The notes under the pieces: model-generated | What the model was told of the DNA's origin: nothing | Seen by the model: only the letters and a program-made list of their open reading frames with translations | Databases searched by the model: none | Shown here: in pieces, positions 26,953 to 36,570 of the stretch | How the letters are laid out: each line of letters begins with the position of its first letter | How positions within the stretch are numbered: the first letter of the stretch is position 1 | Program-made: the position numbers and the translations under genes | Assembly (NCBI RefSeq): GCF_037095755.1 | Contig: NZ_JBAWKJ010000001.1 | Coordinates: 372,001 to 436,000, forward strand | Origin: Sphingopyxis sp. CCNWLW2 | GTDB lineage: Bacteria; Pseudomonadota; Alphaproteobacteria; Sphingomonadales; Sphingomonadaceae | DNA: 64,000 bases | Direction: 5' to 3'

Positions 26953-27890
26953 GCGGCTTTCTCCGTCGCGGGCGCCGCCGCCGGGCGCAGGCCCAAGAGG
27001 TGGCAGATGGCGTAGCTCAGTTCGGCGCGGTTGAGCGTGTAGAAGTGAAAATCGCGCACCCCGCCCGCATAGAGACGGCGGCACATTTCAGCGGCGATCG
27101 TCGCCGCGACAAGCTGGCGCGCAGCGGGCAGGTCGTCGAGCCCCTCGAACAGCGAGATCATCCACGCGGGGATCGCGGTGCCGCACATATCGGCCATGCG
27201 CCGTGTCTGCGACACGTTCGACACGGGCAGGATGCCAGGGATGATCGGCGCGTCGATGCCAGCCGCCGCCGCCGCGTCGCGAAAGCGCAGGAAGCTGTCG
27301 GGCGAGAAGAAGAATTGCGTGATCGCGCGCGTCGCGCCCGCATCGAGCTTGCGCTTGAGGTTGTCGAGATCGGACTGCGGACAATCGGCGTCGGGATGCG
27401 TTTCGGGGTAGGCGGCGACCGAAATGTCGAACGGCGCAATCGCCTTCAGCCCCGCGACGAGTTCGATCGCATTGGCATAGCCGTCGGGATGCGCGCGGTA
27501 CGGCGCGCCGCCCGGGACATCGCCGCGCAGCGCGACAATATGCCGCACCCCGGCGTCCCAATAGGCCTGCGCGACCTCGTCGATCTCGGCGCGCGAGGCC
27601 TCGACGCAGGTCAGGTGCGCGGCAGGCGGAACGGCGCTTTCGGCGGCGATGCGCGCGACGGTCGCATGCGTGCGCTCGCGCGTCGATCCACCCGCGCCAT
27701 AAGTGACCGACACGAAGCTCGGGCCGAGCGGCTCGAGCGTGCGGAAGGTATCCCACAGCTGCGCTTCCATCTTCTCGGTCTTGGGCGGGAAAAATTCGAA
27801 GCTGACGCCGATGTCGCCTTCGAGATTGGCGAACAGCGGCGACGCCGCGGCGCGGCGCGCCTCCGCCAGCGAGTTCAAGTTCGACGTCAT
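26949..27890 (-). CDS. metF: Methylenetetrahydrofolate reductase
   Basis: The 313-residue TIM-barrel flavoprotein carries the family motifs VSFEFFPPKTEKME at the N-terminus, SVTYGAGGSTRERTH, AHLTCVEAS, HIVALRGDVPGG and ITQFFFSPDSFLRF. It reduces 5,10-methylene-THF to 5-methyl-THF with FAD, supplying the methyl group to the downstream MetH modules. Its start overlaps the regulator stop by 4 bp (27887-27890) and its end overlaps the homocysteine module by 4 bp, indicating tight translational coupling. No leader peptide or SAM riboswitch was seen in this operon. Confidence 0.96.
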   Translation of the reverse strand: MTSNLNSLAEARRAAASPLFANLEGDIGVSFEFFPPKTEKMEAQLWDTFRTLEPLGPSFVSVTYGAGGSTRERTHATVARIAAESAVPPAAHLTCVEASRAEIDEVAQAYWDAGVRHIVALRGDVPGGAPYRAHPDGYANAIELVAGLKAIAPFDISVAAYPETHPDADCPQSDLDNLKRKLDAGATRAITQFFFSPDSFLRFRDAAAAAGIDAPIIPGILPVSNVSQTRRMADMCGTAIPAWMISLFEGLDDLPAARQLVAATIAAEMCRRLYAGGVRDFHFYTLNRAELSYAICHLLGLRPAAAPATEKAA

Positions 27891-28873
27891 GCCGCAAGCC
27901 TTTTATTTTGTCCGTCACCAATGACGGGAGGTTGATCTTCATCGCTGCGACGGCGGCCGAGCCATAGCTTCACGGCCAGCTCCCCACCTTCCAGCGTCTG
28001 GGTATTTTCCAGCAGCAGCCCGGCCGACGCGAACCAGCCGCGGATCTGCGCGTCCGAAAAGCCGAGGCGTGCGTGCGCCGCAAAGTTACGCAACTCTTCA
28101 TCCTCGTGCGGCGCAAAGTCGACGACGAGCAAATGGCCGCCGCCGCGCAGCACGCGGCTCGCCTCGGCGATCACGCGGTCGGGCTCGTGCGCGAAATGCA
28201 GCGCCTGATGGATGACGATGCTGTCGATGCTCGCGTCGGCGACCGGCAAATTCAGGAAGTCGCCCTGGAGCAGGTCGACGGGAACCGATTGCCCCGCCAG
28301 CTTGGTGCGCGCGATGCGCAGCATTTCGGGGCTGCGATCGAGCGCGGTGATGCGGCGCGCGGTCGGCGCGAAGATTTCGGCCATCCGGCCGGTGCCGGTG
28401 CCGATGTCGAGCAGGTGCCCGAGCCGGCGGTTGTGCATCATCGCCAGCATCGCAGCCTCGACCTCGCTTTCGGCGACGTGACGCGAGCGGATCGCATCCC
28501 ATTCGGCGGCATGTTCGGCGAAATAGCGTTCGGCGGACGCGGCGCGCTCGTCGCGCACCGCCGCCAGCCGCCGCGCATCATGCGCGATGACCCGCGTCTC
28601 ACGCGCGGAGAAGGGCCATTTTTCGGCTTGCCCGATAATGTCGGCGACCGGCCCGCCGTTCGCGATGCGCAGGAAAACCCAGCTTCCTTCGCGCCGCCGC
28701 TCGACGATCCCGGCCTCGACAAGGATCCGGACATGGCGCGACACGCGCGGCTGGCTTTGGTCGAGCACGACCGCCAATTCGCCGATCGCGAGCTCCATCT
28801 CGCGCAAAAGCGCGACGACTCGCAATCGCGTCGGGTCCGCGAGGGCACGGAAAATGTCGATCAGCTCGCTCAT
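27887..28873 (-). CDS. ArsR-family repressor fused to a SAM-dependent methyltransferase domain
   Basis: Residues about 1-95 form a winged helix of ArsR type (LADPTRLRVVALLREMELAI, then QSQPRVSRHVRILVEAGIVERRREGSWVF); the rest is a class I methyltransferase fold with GHLLDIGTGTGRMAEIF, ALDRSPEMLRIAR, LLQGDFLNLP and SIVIHQALHFA. Proteins of this architecture next to methionine genes probably sense S-adenosylhomocysteine or SAM (SahR-type regulators are the characterised ArsR relatives). The start is ATG 28873, with an operator just upstream. As the first gene of the met operon it would be autoregulated. The sensing function is inferred. Confidence 0.88.
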   Translation of the reverse strand: MSELIDIFRALADPTRLRVVALLREMELAIGELAVVLDQSQPRVSRHVRILVEAGIVERRREGSWVFLRIANGGPVADIIGQAEKWPFSARETRVIAHDARRLAAVRDERAASAERYFAEHAAEWDAIRSRHVAESEVEAAMLAMMHNRRLGHLLDIGTGTGRMAEIFAPTARRITALDRSPEMLRIARTKLAGQSVPVDLLQGDFLNLPVADASIDSIVIHQALHFAHEPDRVIAEASRVLRGGGHLLVVDFAPHEDEELRNFAAHARLGFSDAQIRGWFASAGLLLENTQTLEGGELAVKLWLGRRRSDEDQPPVIGDGQNKRLAA

Positions 28874-28881
28874 GGGGCAAC

Positions 28882-28901
28882 ATATAAAGCTTTCTTTATA
28901 T
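28882..28901. promoter_or_regulatory. Perfect inverted-repeat operator ahead of the met operon
   Basis: ATATAAAG at 28882-28889 is the exact reverse complement of CTTTATAT at 28894-28901, with a four-base spacer CTTT. It begins nine bases from the regulator start codon. This AT-rich 20 bp site stands out sharply in GC-rich sequence and has the symmetry expected for a dimeric winged-helix repressor such as the ArsR-type protein it precedes. Confidence 0.8.
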
Positions 28902-29101
28902 CCGGTCAACCAAGCGCCGCTCGCCTATTTCCGCCACACACCCTTCAGCCGGGACCGAATTACGACGAAACACCCGGGCTCGGGCAAAAAGGGCGTTGCG
29001 TGCCATTTGGCGAGGGGGTAATTCTGCGCGCGATTGGCAAATTTCGGGATCGATCAGTCCTGTGCCGATCGGTCAGTTCAAACCGAGAGGGGTATTCCCA
29101 A

Positions 29102-29443
29102 ATGAAGAAATCGATCACTCTGTCGCTCGTCCTCGCCGCCTCGATGGGCCTCGCTGCTTGCGCCGAAAAGGCCGCCGACGACACGGCTGCCGCAACCGAA
29201 GATGCAGCTGCGACCGTCGAAGGCGCTGCTGATGGCGCGATGGAAGCGGCCGAAGGCGCTGCCGACGCGACCGCCGCTGCTGCTGGCGAAGCCGGCGCCG
29301 CTGCCGACGCCGCTGGTGCGGCTGCTGCCGACGCGGGCGCCGATGCGGCCACCAAGGCTGCTGACAAGGCGACCGAAGCTGCCGGCGCTGCCAAGGAAGC
29401 TGCCGATGCTGCCAAGGGCGCGCTGGAAGAAGCCAAGAAGTAA
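29102..29443 (+). CDS. Small Ala-rich lipoprotein (paralogue 1)
   Basis: The 113-residue product has a lipoprotein signal ending in the lipobox LAAC at about residues 17-20, so it is probably anchored to a membrane by Cys20. The rest is almost only Ala, Asp, Glu, Gly, Lys and Thr with spaced acidic and basic residues (repeats of AADATAAA and EAADAAK), giving long amphipathic or LEA-like helices. GAGAGGGG upstream of the ATG is a good ribosome-binding site. A close paralogue lies 180 bp downstream, suggesting tandem duplication. Function is unknown; lysis-lipoprotein and hydrophilin-like roles are only guesses. The 228 bp before it contain the met operator. Confidence 0.8.
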   Translation: MKKSITLSLVLAASMGLAACAEKAADDTAAATEDAAATVEGAADGAMEAAEGAADATAAAAGEAGAAADAAGAAAADAGADAATKAADKATEAAGAAKEAADAAKGALEEAKK

Positions 29444-29481
29444 GCATCTTTTCGGCCCTTCAGGCCGAAGAAATGCCAAAG

Positions 29482-29519
29482 AAAAAGGGGGGTCGCCGGT
29501 TCGCCGGTGGCCCCTTTTT
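29482..29519. terminator. Terminator between the two Ala-rich lipoprotein genes
   Basis: AAAAAGGGG at 29482-29490 and CCCCTTTTT at 29511-29519 pair around an inner CGCCGG/CCGGTG stem, giving a strong hairpin with T-runs in both directions. A second small hairpin (TTCGGCC/GGCCGAA) precedes it. It separates the transcripts of the two paralogues. Confidence 0.88.
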
Positions 29520-29623
29520 CATTCGCCGCAGGTATCAATCGGCGCAGTTGCCAAGCCCCTGATCCGTCGTTACCTCTCAGTCCCTATGGCCGTCGCCCGG
29601 CCATTGCATTCGAAAGGAATATC

Positions 29624-29953
29624 ATGCGCAAGATCATCATCGCCTCGATGGCCGCCGCGGCCTTCAGCCTCGCCGCCTGCTCGGAAAAGACCCAGGACGC
29701 CGCTTCGGAAACCGCCACTTCGGCCGCCGATGACGCCGCCGCCGCTGGCGATGCCGCTGCCGACGCCGCCGCTGGCGCTGCCGACGCGACGGCTGCTGCC
29801 GCCGACGAAGCCGCCGATGCGACCGCCGCCGCCGCCGACAAGGCCGGCAACGCCGTCGAAGGCACCGTGAACGCCGCTGGCGAAGCCGCCGACAAGGCCG
29901 GCGCCAATATCGCCGAAGAAACCAAGAAGGCCGAAGCCAACGACAAGAAGTAA
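29624..29953 (+). CDS. Small Ala-rich lipoprotein (paralogue 2)
   Basis: The 109-residue protein is built like its upstream neighbour: a lipoprotein signal with lipobox LAAC (Cys near residue 19), then a low-complexity Ala/Asp/Glu/Lys helix with repeats such as AADATAAAAD and GEAADKAG, ending in a basic-acidic tail. GAAAGGAAT precedes the ATG at 29624. The longer open frame from 29507 is not supported. Separate terminators flank the gene, so it is expressed on its own. Such proteins may coat the membrane or periplasm under stress, but nothing in the sequence proves this. Confidence 0.8.
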   Translation: MRKIIIASMAAAAFSLAACSEKTQDAASETATSAADDAAAAGDAAADAAAGAADATAAAADEAADATAAAADKAGNAVEGTVNAAGEAADKAGANIAEETKKAEANDKK

Positions 29954-29982
29954 GTCGTCGGCACGCCTTCGGGCTGATATCG

Positions 29983-30014
29983 GGGCTCCATCCACCACGG
30001 ATGGAGCCCTTTTT
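29983..30014 (+). terminator. Terminator after the second Ala-rich lipoprotein
   Basis: GGGCTCCATCC (29983-29993) pairs perfectly with GGATGGAGCCC (29999-30009) over a five-base loop, followed by five T residues (30010-30014). Confidence 0.92.
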
Positions 30015-30030
30015 CATGGGAGCGCATGCG

Positions 30031-30273
30031 ATGATCGACCTTCGGATGGCGGGCCCCGCGCTCGCGATGCTGATCCTGACGACGGGATGCAGCCGCACCG
30101 ACAATGAGCCGGGTCCCGGCGGCGTGACCGTCAGCGAGGCGAAGGCGCTCGACGATGCCGCCGAAATGCTCGAAAGCCGCGACAGCGCCGCGCCGGCCGA
30201 GCCGGGCAAGGCGGTGGACGACACGGCAAAGGCCGACAAATTGCGCCTTCCCCTCGCCGCACCGAGCGGATAG
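30031..30273 (+). CDS. Small putative lipoprotein
   Basis: From ATG 30031 (GGGAG eight bases upstream) the product has 80 residues: a hydrophobic signal ending LTTGC, a plausible lipobox, then an acidic, Ala-rich soluble part (VTVSEAKALDDAAEMLES) and a C-terminus rich in Ala, Pro and Lys. A start six codons upstream within the terminator is possible but weaker. No family is recognised. It lies downstream of the two larger lipoproteins and may be a distant member of the same group. Confidence 0.6.
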   Translation: MIDLRMAGPALAMLILTTGCSRTDNEPGPGGVTVSEAKALDDAAEMLESRDSAAPAEPGKAVDDTAKADKLRLPLAAPSG

Positions 30274-30391
30274 GTTGAGCGCGCCCCGCGACTGGCGCTG
30301 AAGATGGAATCCCATCGGGAAGCGGGGCCGGCCGGCAGGCTGTCTTGAGCCGCGCGCCTGGGTGATCCATCGCCAGCGCAAGGACATCCGC

Positions 30392-31084
30392 ATGACCGAT
30401 ACGCCCGCCACCACGCCCGGCACCACCGTCGTCTTCCTGCTCTTTCCCGGTATCACCCAGCTCGATTTCACCGCGCCCGCGCAGGCGCTATCGCGCATGC
30501 CCGGTGCCAGGCTCGCGGGCGCCGCGGCCAACCTCGATCCGATTATGACCGACAGCGGCTTTGCGATCGTGCCGACGCATGATTTCGCGGACGCGCCACA
30601 GGCCGACATTCTCTGCATCCCCGGTGGCCATGGCGTCGCCGACGCATTGGGCGACCCCGCGACGATAGATTTCATCGTGCGACAGGCGGCGGGCGCCGAG
30701 TGGGTGACGAGCGTCTGCACCGGCGCCTTTCTGCTCGGTCGCGCCGGGCTGCTCGACGGCAAGCGCGCGACGACGCACTGGGGCTATACCCATCTGCTGC
30801 CGCTCGTCGGTGCCGAGCCGGTGAAGGCGCGTGTCGTCGAGGACGGGAATGTCGTGACCAGCGGCGGCGTCACCTCGGGGCTCGATTTCGCGCTGACTCT
30901 GATCGCCCGGCTGCGCGGCGACGCGGTCGCACAGGCGATCCAGCTCGCGATCGAATATGATCCCGCGCCGCCCTTCCCCGGCGGCCATCCCGACCGCGCG
31001 CCCAAGGCGATCACCGCGGGATTGAAAGAGCATGTCTATGACGCCGCCGCGGCGCGGATGGAGGCGGCGCTGACGGGCGGCTAG
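30392..31084 (+). CDS. DJ-1/PfpI family protein (isonitrile-hydratase-like)
   Basis: The 230-residue protein has the class I glutamine-amidotransferase-like fold of the DJ-1/PfpI family: VVFLLFPGITQLDFTAPAQ at the N-terminus, LCIPGGHGV in the elbow region, and the nucleophile Cys in SVCTGAFLLG, followed by RATTHWGYTHLL. This pattern is closest to isonitrile hydratase InhA-type proteins and AraC-associated DJ-1 domains. The chosen ATG 30392 has AAGGAC upstream; the longer start at 30362 is less likely. It overlaps the convergent glutaminyl cyclase by 4 bp. Substrate unknown. Confidence 0.85.
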   Translation: MTDTPATTPGTTVVFLLFPGITQLDFTAPAQALSRMPGARLAGAAANLDPIMTDSGFAIVPTHDFADAPQADILCIPGGHGVADALGDPATIDFIVRQAAGAEWVTSVCTGAFLLGRAGLLDGKRATTHWGYTHLLPLVGAEPVKARVVEDGNVVTSGGVTSGLDFALTLIARLRGDAVAQAIQLAIEYDPAPPFPGGHPDRAPKAITAGLKEHVYDAAAARMEAALTGG

Positions 31085-31848
31085 CGGCAGCCCGCGAGCG
31101 CGATTTCGTAAAGTTTCGGCCAATATTTGCCGGTGACGAACAGGCGCTTCGTTTTCGCGTCCCAGGCAATGCCGTTGAGCACGCTGTCGGTCCCGCTGAC
31201 ACCCGCATCGGCCTTGAGCCCCGTCAGGTCGACGAGCGAGACGACGTTGCCGGTCGCGGGATCGATGCGGACGATGAAGTCGGTCATCCACACATTCGCC
31301 CAGATCTGGCCGTCGATCGTCTCCAGCTCGTTGATCATCGAGATCGGCCGGCCGCCGAAGCGCACCGTGACGCGCCTCTGCTCCTTCATCGTCGCGGGAT
31401 CGAAGAAGCGGAGTTCGGTCGTGCCGTCGCTGAGCACCAGACTGCCGTCGACCATCGTCAAGCCCCAGCCCTCGCCTTCATATTTGAAGGTGCCGACGCG
31501 TTTCAGATCCTTGATCGACCAGCGATTGCCGACGCCGCCCTGCCAGGTCACGCCGATGATCTGGTCGCCCCAGCGCGTGATGCCCTCACCGAACTGGTCC
31601 GACGGCAGCTTTGTCTGCGCCAGCGCCTTGCCGGTCTTGAGGTCGAGCCGTGCCACGCGCGACTGACCATATTGGCCGGTGGCCTCATAAAGATGCCCCT
31701 CGTCCCAGAAGAGCCCCTGGGTGAAGCTGGTCGCGTTGTGCGGGAAGGTTTCGACGATGCGGTATCCGCAGCGTTCGATCGGCGCCGACGCGGGCGTTGC
31801 CGCGGCCGGAGGATCGGCGAGCAGGGCGAGAGCGAGGACGAAGATCAT
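31081..31848 (-). CDS. Glutaminyl-peptide cyclotransferase, plant/bacterial type
   Basis: A predicted signal peptide (about residues 1-20) is followed by a five-bladed beta-propeller of the glutamine cyclotransferase family, with FTQGLFWDEGHLYEATGQYGQSRV, LGLT-like WGLTMVDGSLVLSDGT and a C-terminal LNGIAWDAKTKRLFVTGKYWPKLYEI. Family enzymes convert N-terminal Gln to pyroglutamate on exported proteins and have a conserved Glu/His set not individually mapped here. Length (255 residues) is normal. The stop overlaps the DJ-1 gene on the other strand. Confidence 0.9.
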   Translation of the reverse strand: MIFVLALALLADPPAAATPASAPIERCGYRIVETFPHNATSFTQGLFWDEGHLYEATGQYGQSRVARLDLKTGKALAQTKLPSDQFGEGITRWGDQIIGVTWQGGVGNRWSIKDLKRVGTFKYEGEGWGLTMVDGSLVLSDGTTELRFFDPATMKEQRRVTVRFGGRPISMINELETIDGQIWANVWMTDFIVRIDPATGNVVSLVDLTGLKADAGVSGTDSVLNGIAWDAKTKRLFVTGKYWPKLYEIALAGCR

Positions 31849-31901
31849 CGCTGCCTAGCTATGCGCGTCCCCGTAAGCTGGCAATGGTCTCCTCCCCTAT
31901 T

Positions 31902-31932
31902 TCGTCACCCCGGACTTGATCCGGGGTGACGA
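31902..31932. repeat. Short perfect palindrome
   Basis: TCGTCACCCCGGA (31902-31914) and TCCGGGGTGACGA (31920-31932) form a 13 bp perfect inverted repeat, another of the intergenic hairpins found in this genome, lying between the glutaminyl cyclase start and the groEL terminator. Confidence 0.7.
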
Positions 31933-31948
31933 TGAGTGGGGCGGCACG

Positions 31949-31987
31949 AAAAAAGGGCCGGAGGATTTCTCCCCCGGCCCTCTTTTT
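31949..31987 (-). terminator. groEL terminator
   Basis: Read on the minus strand, a GGGCCGG-type stem with its CCGGCCC partner around a short loop ends in a run of six T residues, about 30 bp after the groEL stop. A T-run on the other strand makes it usable in both directions. Confidence 0.88.
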
Positions 31988-32016
31988 CTTTGGCTGAGTT
32001 GCCGAACGGTTTGGAC

Positions 32017-33672
<1,656 letters not shown>

Positions 33673-33725
33673 TCAAAAAAGGCGCAGAAAACTGCGCAAC
33701 TTTACACTGAATTCGATGAAATCGC

Positions 33726-34013
33726 TCAGGCGATGACGCCGAGGATGTCCGATTCCTTCATGATCAGCAGCTCTTCGCCGTCGACCTTGACTTCGGTGCC
33801 CGACCATTTGCCGAACAGGATGCGGTCGCCCGCCTTGACGTCGAGCGGGGTCACCTTGCCGTCATCGGCGCGGGTGCCGGTGCCGACCGAGACGACTTCG
33901 CCTTCCTGCGGCTTTTCCTTGGCGGTGTCGGGGATGATGATGCCGCCAGCCGTCTTTTCTTCGGCTTCGATACGGCGAACAAGCACGCGGTCGTGCAGCG
34001 GACGAAATTGCAT
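33726..34013 (-). CDS. groS: 10 kDa co-chaperonin GroES
   Basis: A 95-residue GroES starting [14 protein letters not shown], with the mobile loop [20 protein letters not shown] and the [16 protein letters not shown] segment. It caps GroEL during folding cycles. It is the first gene of the operon; the longer frame to 34052 overlaps the CIRCE element and is rejected. CAT at 34011-34013 is the start codon, with a purine-rich GGAGGGA-like site just upstream. Confidence 0.98.
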   Translation of the reverse strand: MQFRPLHDRVLVRRIEAEEKTAGGIIIPDTAKEKPQEGEVVSVGTGTRADDGKVTPLDVKAGDRILFGKWSGTEVKVDGEELLIMKESDILGVIA

Positions 34014-34045
34014 GGAAATCCCTCCAGAGATGGAAATGATGTCGT

Positions 34046-34072
34046 TTAGCACTCACAGGACGCGAGTGCTAA
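34046..34072. promoter_or_regulatory. CIRCE operator of the groESL operon
   Basis: The perfect CIRCE pattern TTAGCACTC-N9-GAGTGCTAA is present, with arms at 34046-34054 and 34064-34072. CIRCE is bound by the HrcA repressor, which releases when GroEL is titrated by unfolded protein. It lies about 30 bp before the groES start codon. Confidence 0.98.
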
Positions 34073-34144
34073 CAGTCGGCCATATGGGTGGGAGTCAGAT
34101 AGGCGTCAAGCGCAGGGGTACAAGATTCTCGCGAAGTTTTTGCG

Positions 34145-35542
34145 TCAGGCCGGAAGCAGGCCGAGGCGCGCGCGCATCCGCCACCTCAGCAGCAGCACTG
34201 CCGAGACCACCACGAGGCCGACCGCGAGACCGATCCACACGCCGACGCCGGCGAGCGGGGTCCAGAAGCCGAGATAGATGGCAGTGCCATAACCCGCGAT
34301 CCAGTAACCGCAGATCGCGATGATCATCGGCGTGCGCGTATCCTGCAATCCGCGCAGCACGCCCGCGGCCACCGCCTGCGCGCCGTCGAAGAGCTGGAAG
34401 GCGGCGGCGACGACGAGGAACTGCATCGCGAAACCGACGAGCGCGGCGTTGCGCGCGGCATCGACGTCGACATAGATCGACAGCACGAGCGACGGGAAAA
34501 GCCACATGATGAGCGCGGTCAGCCCCATGAAGCCGATGCCGAGCACCAGCGACGCCTGCCCCGCATGCGCGATACCGCTATGGTCGCGCGCGCCGTAAGC
34601 CAGGCCGACGCGGATCGTCGCCGCCTGCGCGACACCGAAAGGGATCTGGAAGGCGAGCGCCGCGACCTGAAGCGCGATCGTGTGCCCGGCGAGTTCGGTC
34701 TCGCCGATGCGGCCCATCAGGAAGGCGGCGCCAGTGAACAGCCCCGCCTCGGCCAGAATCGTCAGGCTGATCGGGGTGCCGATGCGCAGCATCTCGAAAA
34801 AGCGCGTCCATTCGGACCGCCACCAGTTGCCGAACAGATGATAGCGCCGCAGCCGCCGATCGCTCTGGATGACGACGACATAGGCGATCAGCATCAGGAA
34901 ACTGGTCATCACGCTCGAGATCGCCGAGCCGTGGAGGCCGAGCGCGGGCATGCCGAGGTGGCCGAAGACGAGCACCCAGTTGCCGAGCGCATTGACGAAC
35001 AGCGCGCCGAAAGTGATCGCGGTCGCGATCGTCGGGCGGCCGAGCGCCGAGACGAAGATGCGGAGCACCGCCGCCGCGATCATCGGGAACATGCCCCACA
35101 TCAGGATCAGCAGGAAGCCCGCGGCACGCGCCGAGGTTTCGGCCGGCTGCCCCGTCGCAAGCATGATCGGCCCGCCCGCGGCGCAGATGCCCATGAAGAG
35201 GAGCGAAACCAGCGCGCTGAGCCACAGCGCCATGCGCACGGTCCGCCGCACCTCGCGCACCGCATGCTTGCGGCGCCCGAGTTCAGCGGCGATCAGCGGC
35301 GCCGATGCGCCGACGAGACCCGACCCGGTCCACAGCAGGAGTCCGAAGATCGCGACACCGAGCGACGAGGCGGCGAGCGCGGCGTCGCCGAGCCGCGCCA
35401 CGAAAATCACGTCGATCGCGTGGACGAGCATTTGCAACAGGTTCGCCGCCGCCAGCGGCACGGCAAGCGCCAGCGTCGCGCGAAATTCGGCGCGGAGGCT
35501 CGGCGGTGTTTCCGCGGTCAGAGGGGCGGCCTGATGCAGCAT
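34145..35542 (-). CDS. MATE-family multidrug/Na+ antiporter
   Basis: A twelve-helix MATE protein (about 465 residues) of the NorM/DinF type, visible in ALAVPLAAANLLQMLVHAIDVIFVARLG in helix 1, two pseudo-symmetric halves, and PFGVAQAATIRVGLAYGARD and LRGLQDTRTPMIIAICGYW in the second half. It expels cationic or amphipathic compounds using a Na+ or H+ gradient. The start is either ATG 35542 or GTG 35563 seven codons upstream; neither has a clear ribosome-binding site. It neighbours the sphingolipid genes but its cargo cannot be inferred from sequence. Confidence 0.92.
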   Translation of the reverse strand: MLHQAAPLTAETPPSLRAEFRATLALAVPLAAANLLQMLVHAIDVIFVARLGDAALAASSLGVAIFGLLLWTGSGLVGASAPLIAAELGRRKHAVREVRRTVRMALWLSALVSLLFMGICAAGGPIMLATGQPAETSARAAGFLLILMWGMFPMIAAAVLRIFVSALGRPTIATAITFGALFVNALGNWVLVFGHLGMPALGLHGSAISSVMTSFLMLIAYVVVIQSDRRLRRYHLFGNWWRSEWTRFFEMLRIGTPISLTILAEAGLFTGAAFLMGRIGETELAGHTIALQVAALAFQIPFGVAQAATIRVGLAYGARDHSGIAHAGQASLVLGIGFMGLTALIMWLFPSLVLSIYVDVDAARNAALVGFAMQFLVVAAAFQLFDGAQAVAAGVLRGLQDTRTPMIIAICGYWIAGYGTAIYLGFWTPLAGVGVWIGLAVGLVVVSAVLLLRWRMRARLGLLPA

Positions 35543-35651
35543 AGCCGGCCCGGATAGGCGCACGAATGTTACGGTTCAAGTGCGGCGCGGCGACGGCGGG
35601 TTATTTGGTGCCTGGGGGGGTGGCAGAATGGCAACAGCGATGCGGAGATTG

Positions 35652-35839
35652 GATCCTCCCTGTGCCGTAGGCATGGGGAGGTGGCAGCGCGAAGCGCTGA
35701 CGGAGGGGTTATGGCGCGACCCCTCCACCGCTCGCTGCGCGAGAGTGCTGGGTCGTCCAGTCCCCCGGACTGGACTTGAATTGCCGGGGGCAATTCAACC
35801 CTGCACTCCCCCTCCCCATCGCTTCGCGACAGGGGGATC
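35652..35839. repeat. MITE-like repeat with terminal inverted repeats and internal hairpins
   Basis: Ends at 35652-35681 and 35811-35839 are imperfect inverted repeats (GATCCtCCCTG...GGGGAGG against GATCCcCCTG...GGGGAGG). Inside are two abutting perfect hairpins: GTCCAGTCC/GGACTGGAC at 35755-35775 and TTGAATTGCC/GGCAATTCAA at 35776-35798. No gene is encoded in the 304 bp gap 35543-35846, and the element fills most of it. It looks like a non-autonomous mobile repeat. Confidence 0.5.
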
Positions 35840-35846
35840 TATGAGT

Positions 35847-36419
35847 TCATCCCTGCCACATCCCAGCCATCTCGACCGCGAACGCGATGAAGGTCAGCGT
35901 CAGCCCGACGACGAACAGCCGGTACGCATGGGCAAGATAGCGATATTTGCGCCGCGCCAGCACAACGCCATTCTGGTAGGTATCGCGCAGCATCGTCTCG
36001 TACAGATCTTCCTCGGTGCGCAGCCGCGCCTTTACCGCGTCGATGAATTCATCCTCATCCATCTGGGCGAAACGGCCGAAGAAGAGGATATTGCTGTGAT
36101 CCTTGCCGTCCTTGTAAACCACGGGCGGCGCCTTGCCGACGCGCGGCAGCACCGCCGACACCGCAAGTAACGCCGACAGGAAGGAAAAGGTCGCGAGGAT
36201 TGCGAGCGGCATCGCCAGCGCGCCGCCACCCGAGCGCGCCTGCCCGATCGCGAGCGTGAAGACGACGAAGGTCGCGCCCATCAGGATCGACGCCTTTTGG
36301 TCGGCCATCTGCGACAATTGCATCGTGATCTGCTGGTTGGTGCGCACGAGATGCACCGCGTTCGGCGGGAAGGAAATCGCCGGCCGACCCTGCGATGTCG
36401 TTGAATCTGCGCTGTCCAT
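35847..36419 (-). CDS. PycTM/DUF5706 Pycsar-effector-family membrane protein
   Basis: The 190-residue protein has three predicted helices (about 44-60, 68-91 and 166-186). The first opens with the ADQKASILMGATF motif that marks the DUF5706 (PycTM) family. Between helices 2 and 3 is a cytoplasmic segment with HSNILFFGRFAQM and DEFIDAVKARL. In Pycsar anti-phage systems such proteins open the membrane on binding cyclic pyrimidine nucleotides made by a neighbouring PycC cyclase. No cyclase gene lies anywhere in this window, so a defence role is unproven. It diverges from the ACP gene; the start at 36419 is the best ATG near the domain. Confidence 0.85.
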   Translation of the reverse strand: MDSADSTTSQGRPAISFPPNAVHLVRTNQQITMQLSQMADQKASILMGATFVVFTLAIGQARSGGGALAMPLAILATFSFLSALLAVSAVLPRVGKAPPVVYKDGKDHSNILFFGRFAQMDEDEFIDAVKARLRTEEDLYETMLRDTYQNGVVLARRKYRYLAHAYRLFVVGLTLTFIAFAVEMAGMWQG

Positions 36420-36570
36420 GCCAAGCTGCCCCTGCTGGCGACCCGCCACAGCGATGCCACGAAGTCCCGCCAGCGGCAAGATGCTGCCCTGTTCCCGCCG
36501 CATTCGCTTGCCAATCGGGAGCCTTCGCGGCATGCCGCACGCAACTTTATTCCTCTATGGGACGCACCAC

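Noticed and set aside
27088..27942. 284-codon frame overlapping metF on the same strand
   Set aside because: Out-of-frame shadow of metF; metF motifs lie in the other frame and its overlaps with neighbours are 4 bp.
29102..29953. Short repeated units (Ala-rich codons) that look like an array of repeats
   Set aside because: Unit lengths vary and they encode the lipoprotein helices; there is no constant repeat-spacer pattern, so it is not a CRISPR array.
35847..36419. A complete Pycsar anti-phage system
   Set aside because: Only the effector-type gene is present; no cyclase and no other defence gene in the window, so the full system cannot be claimed.
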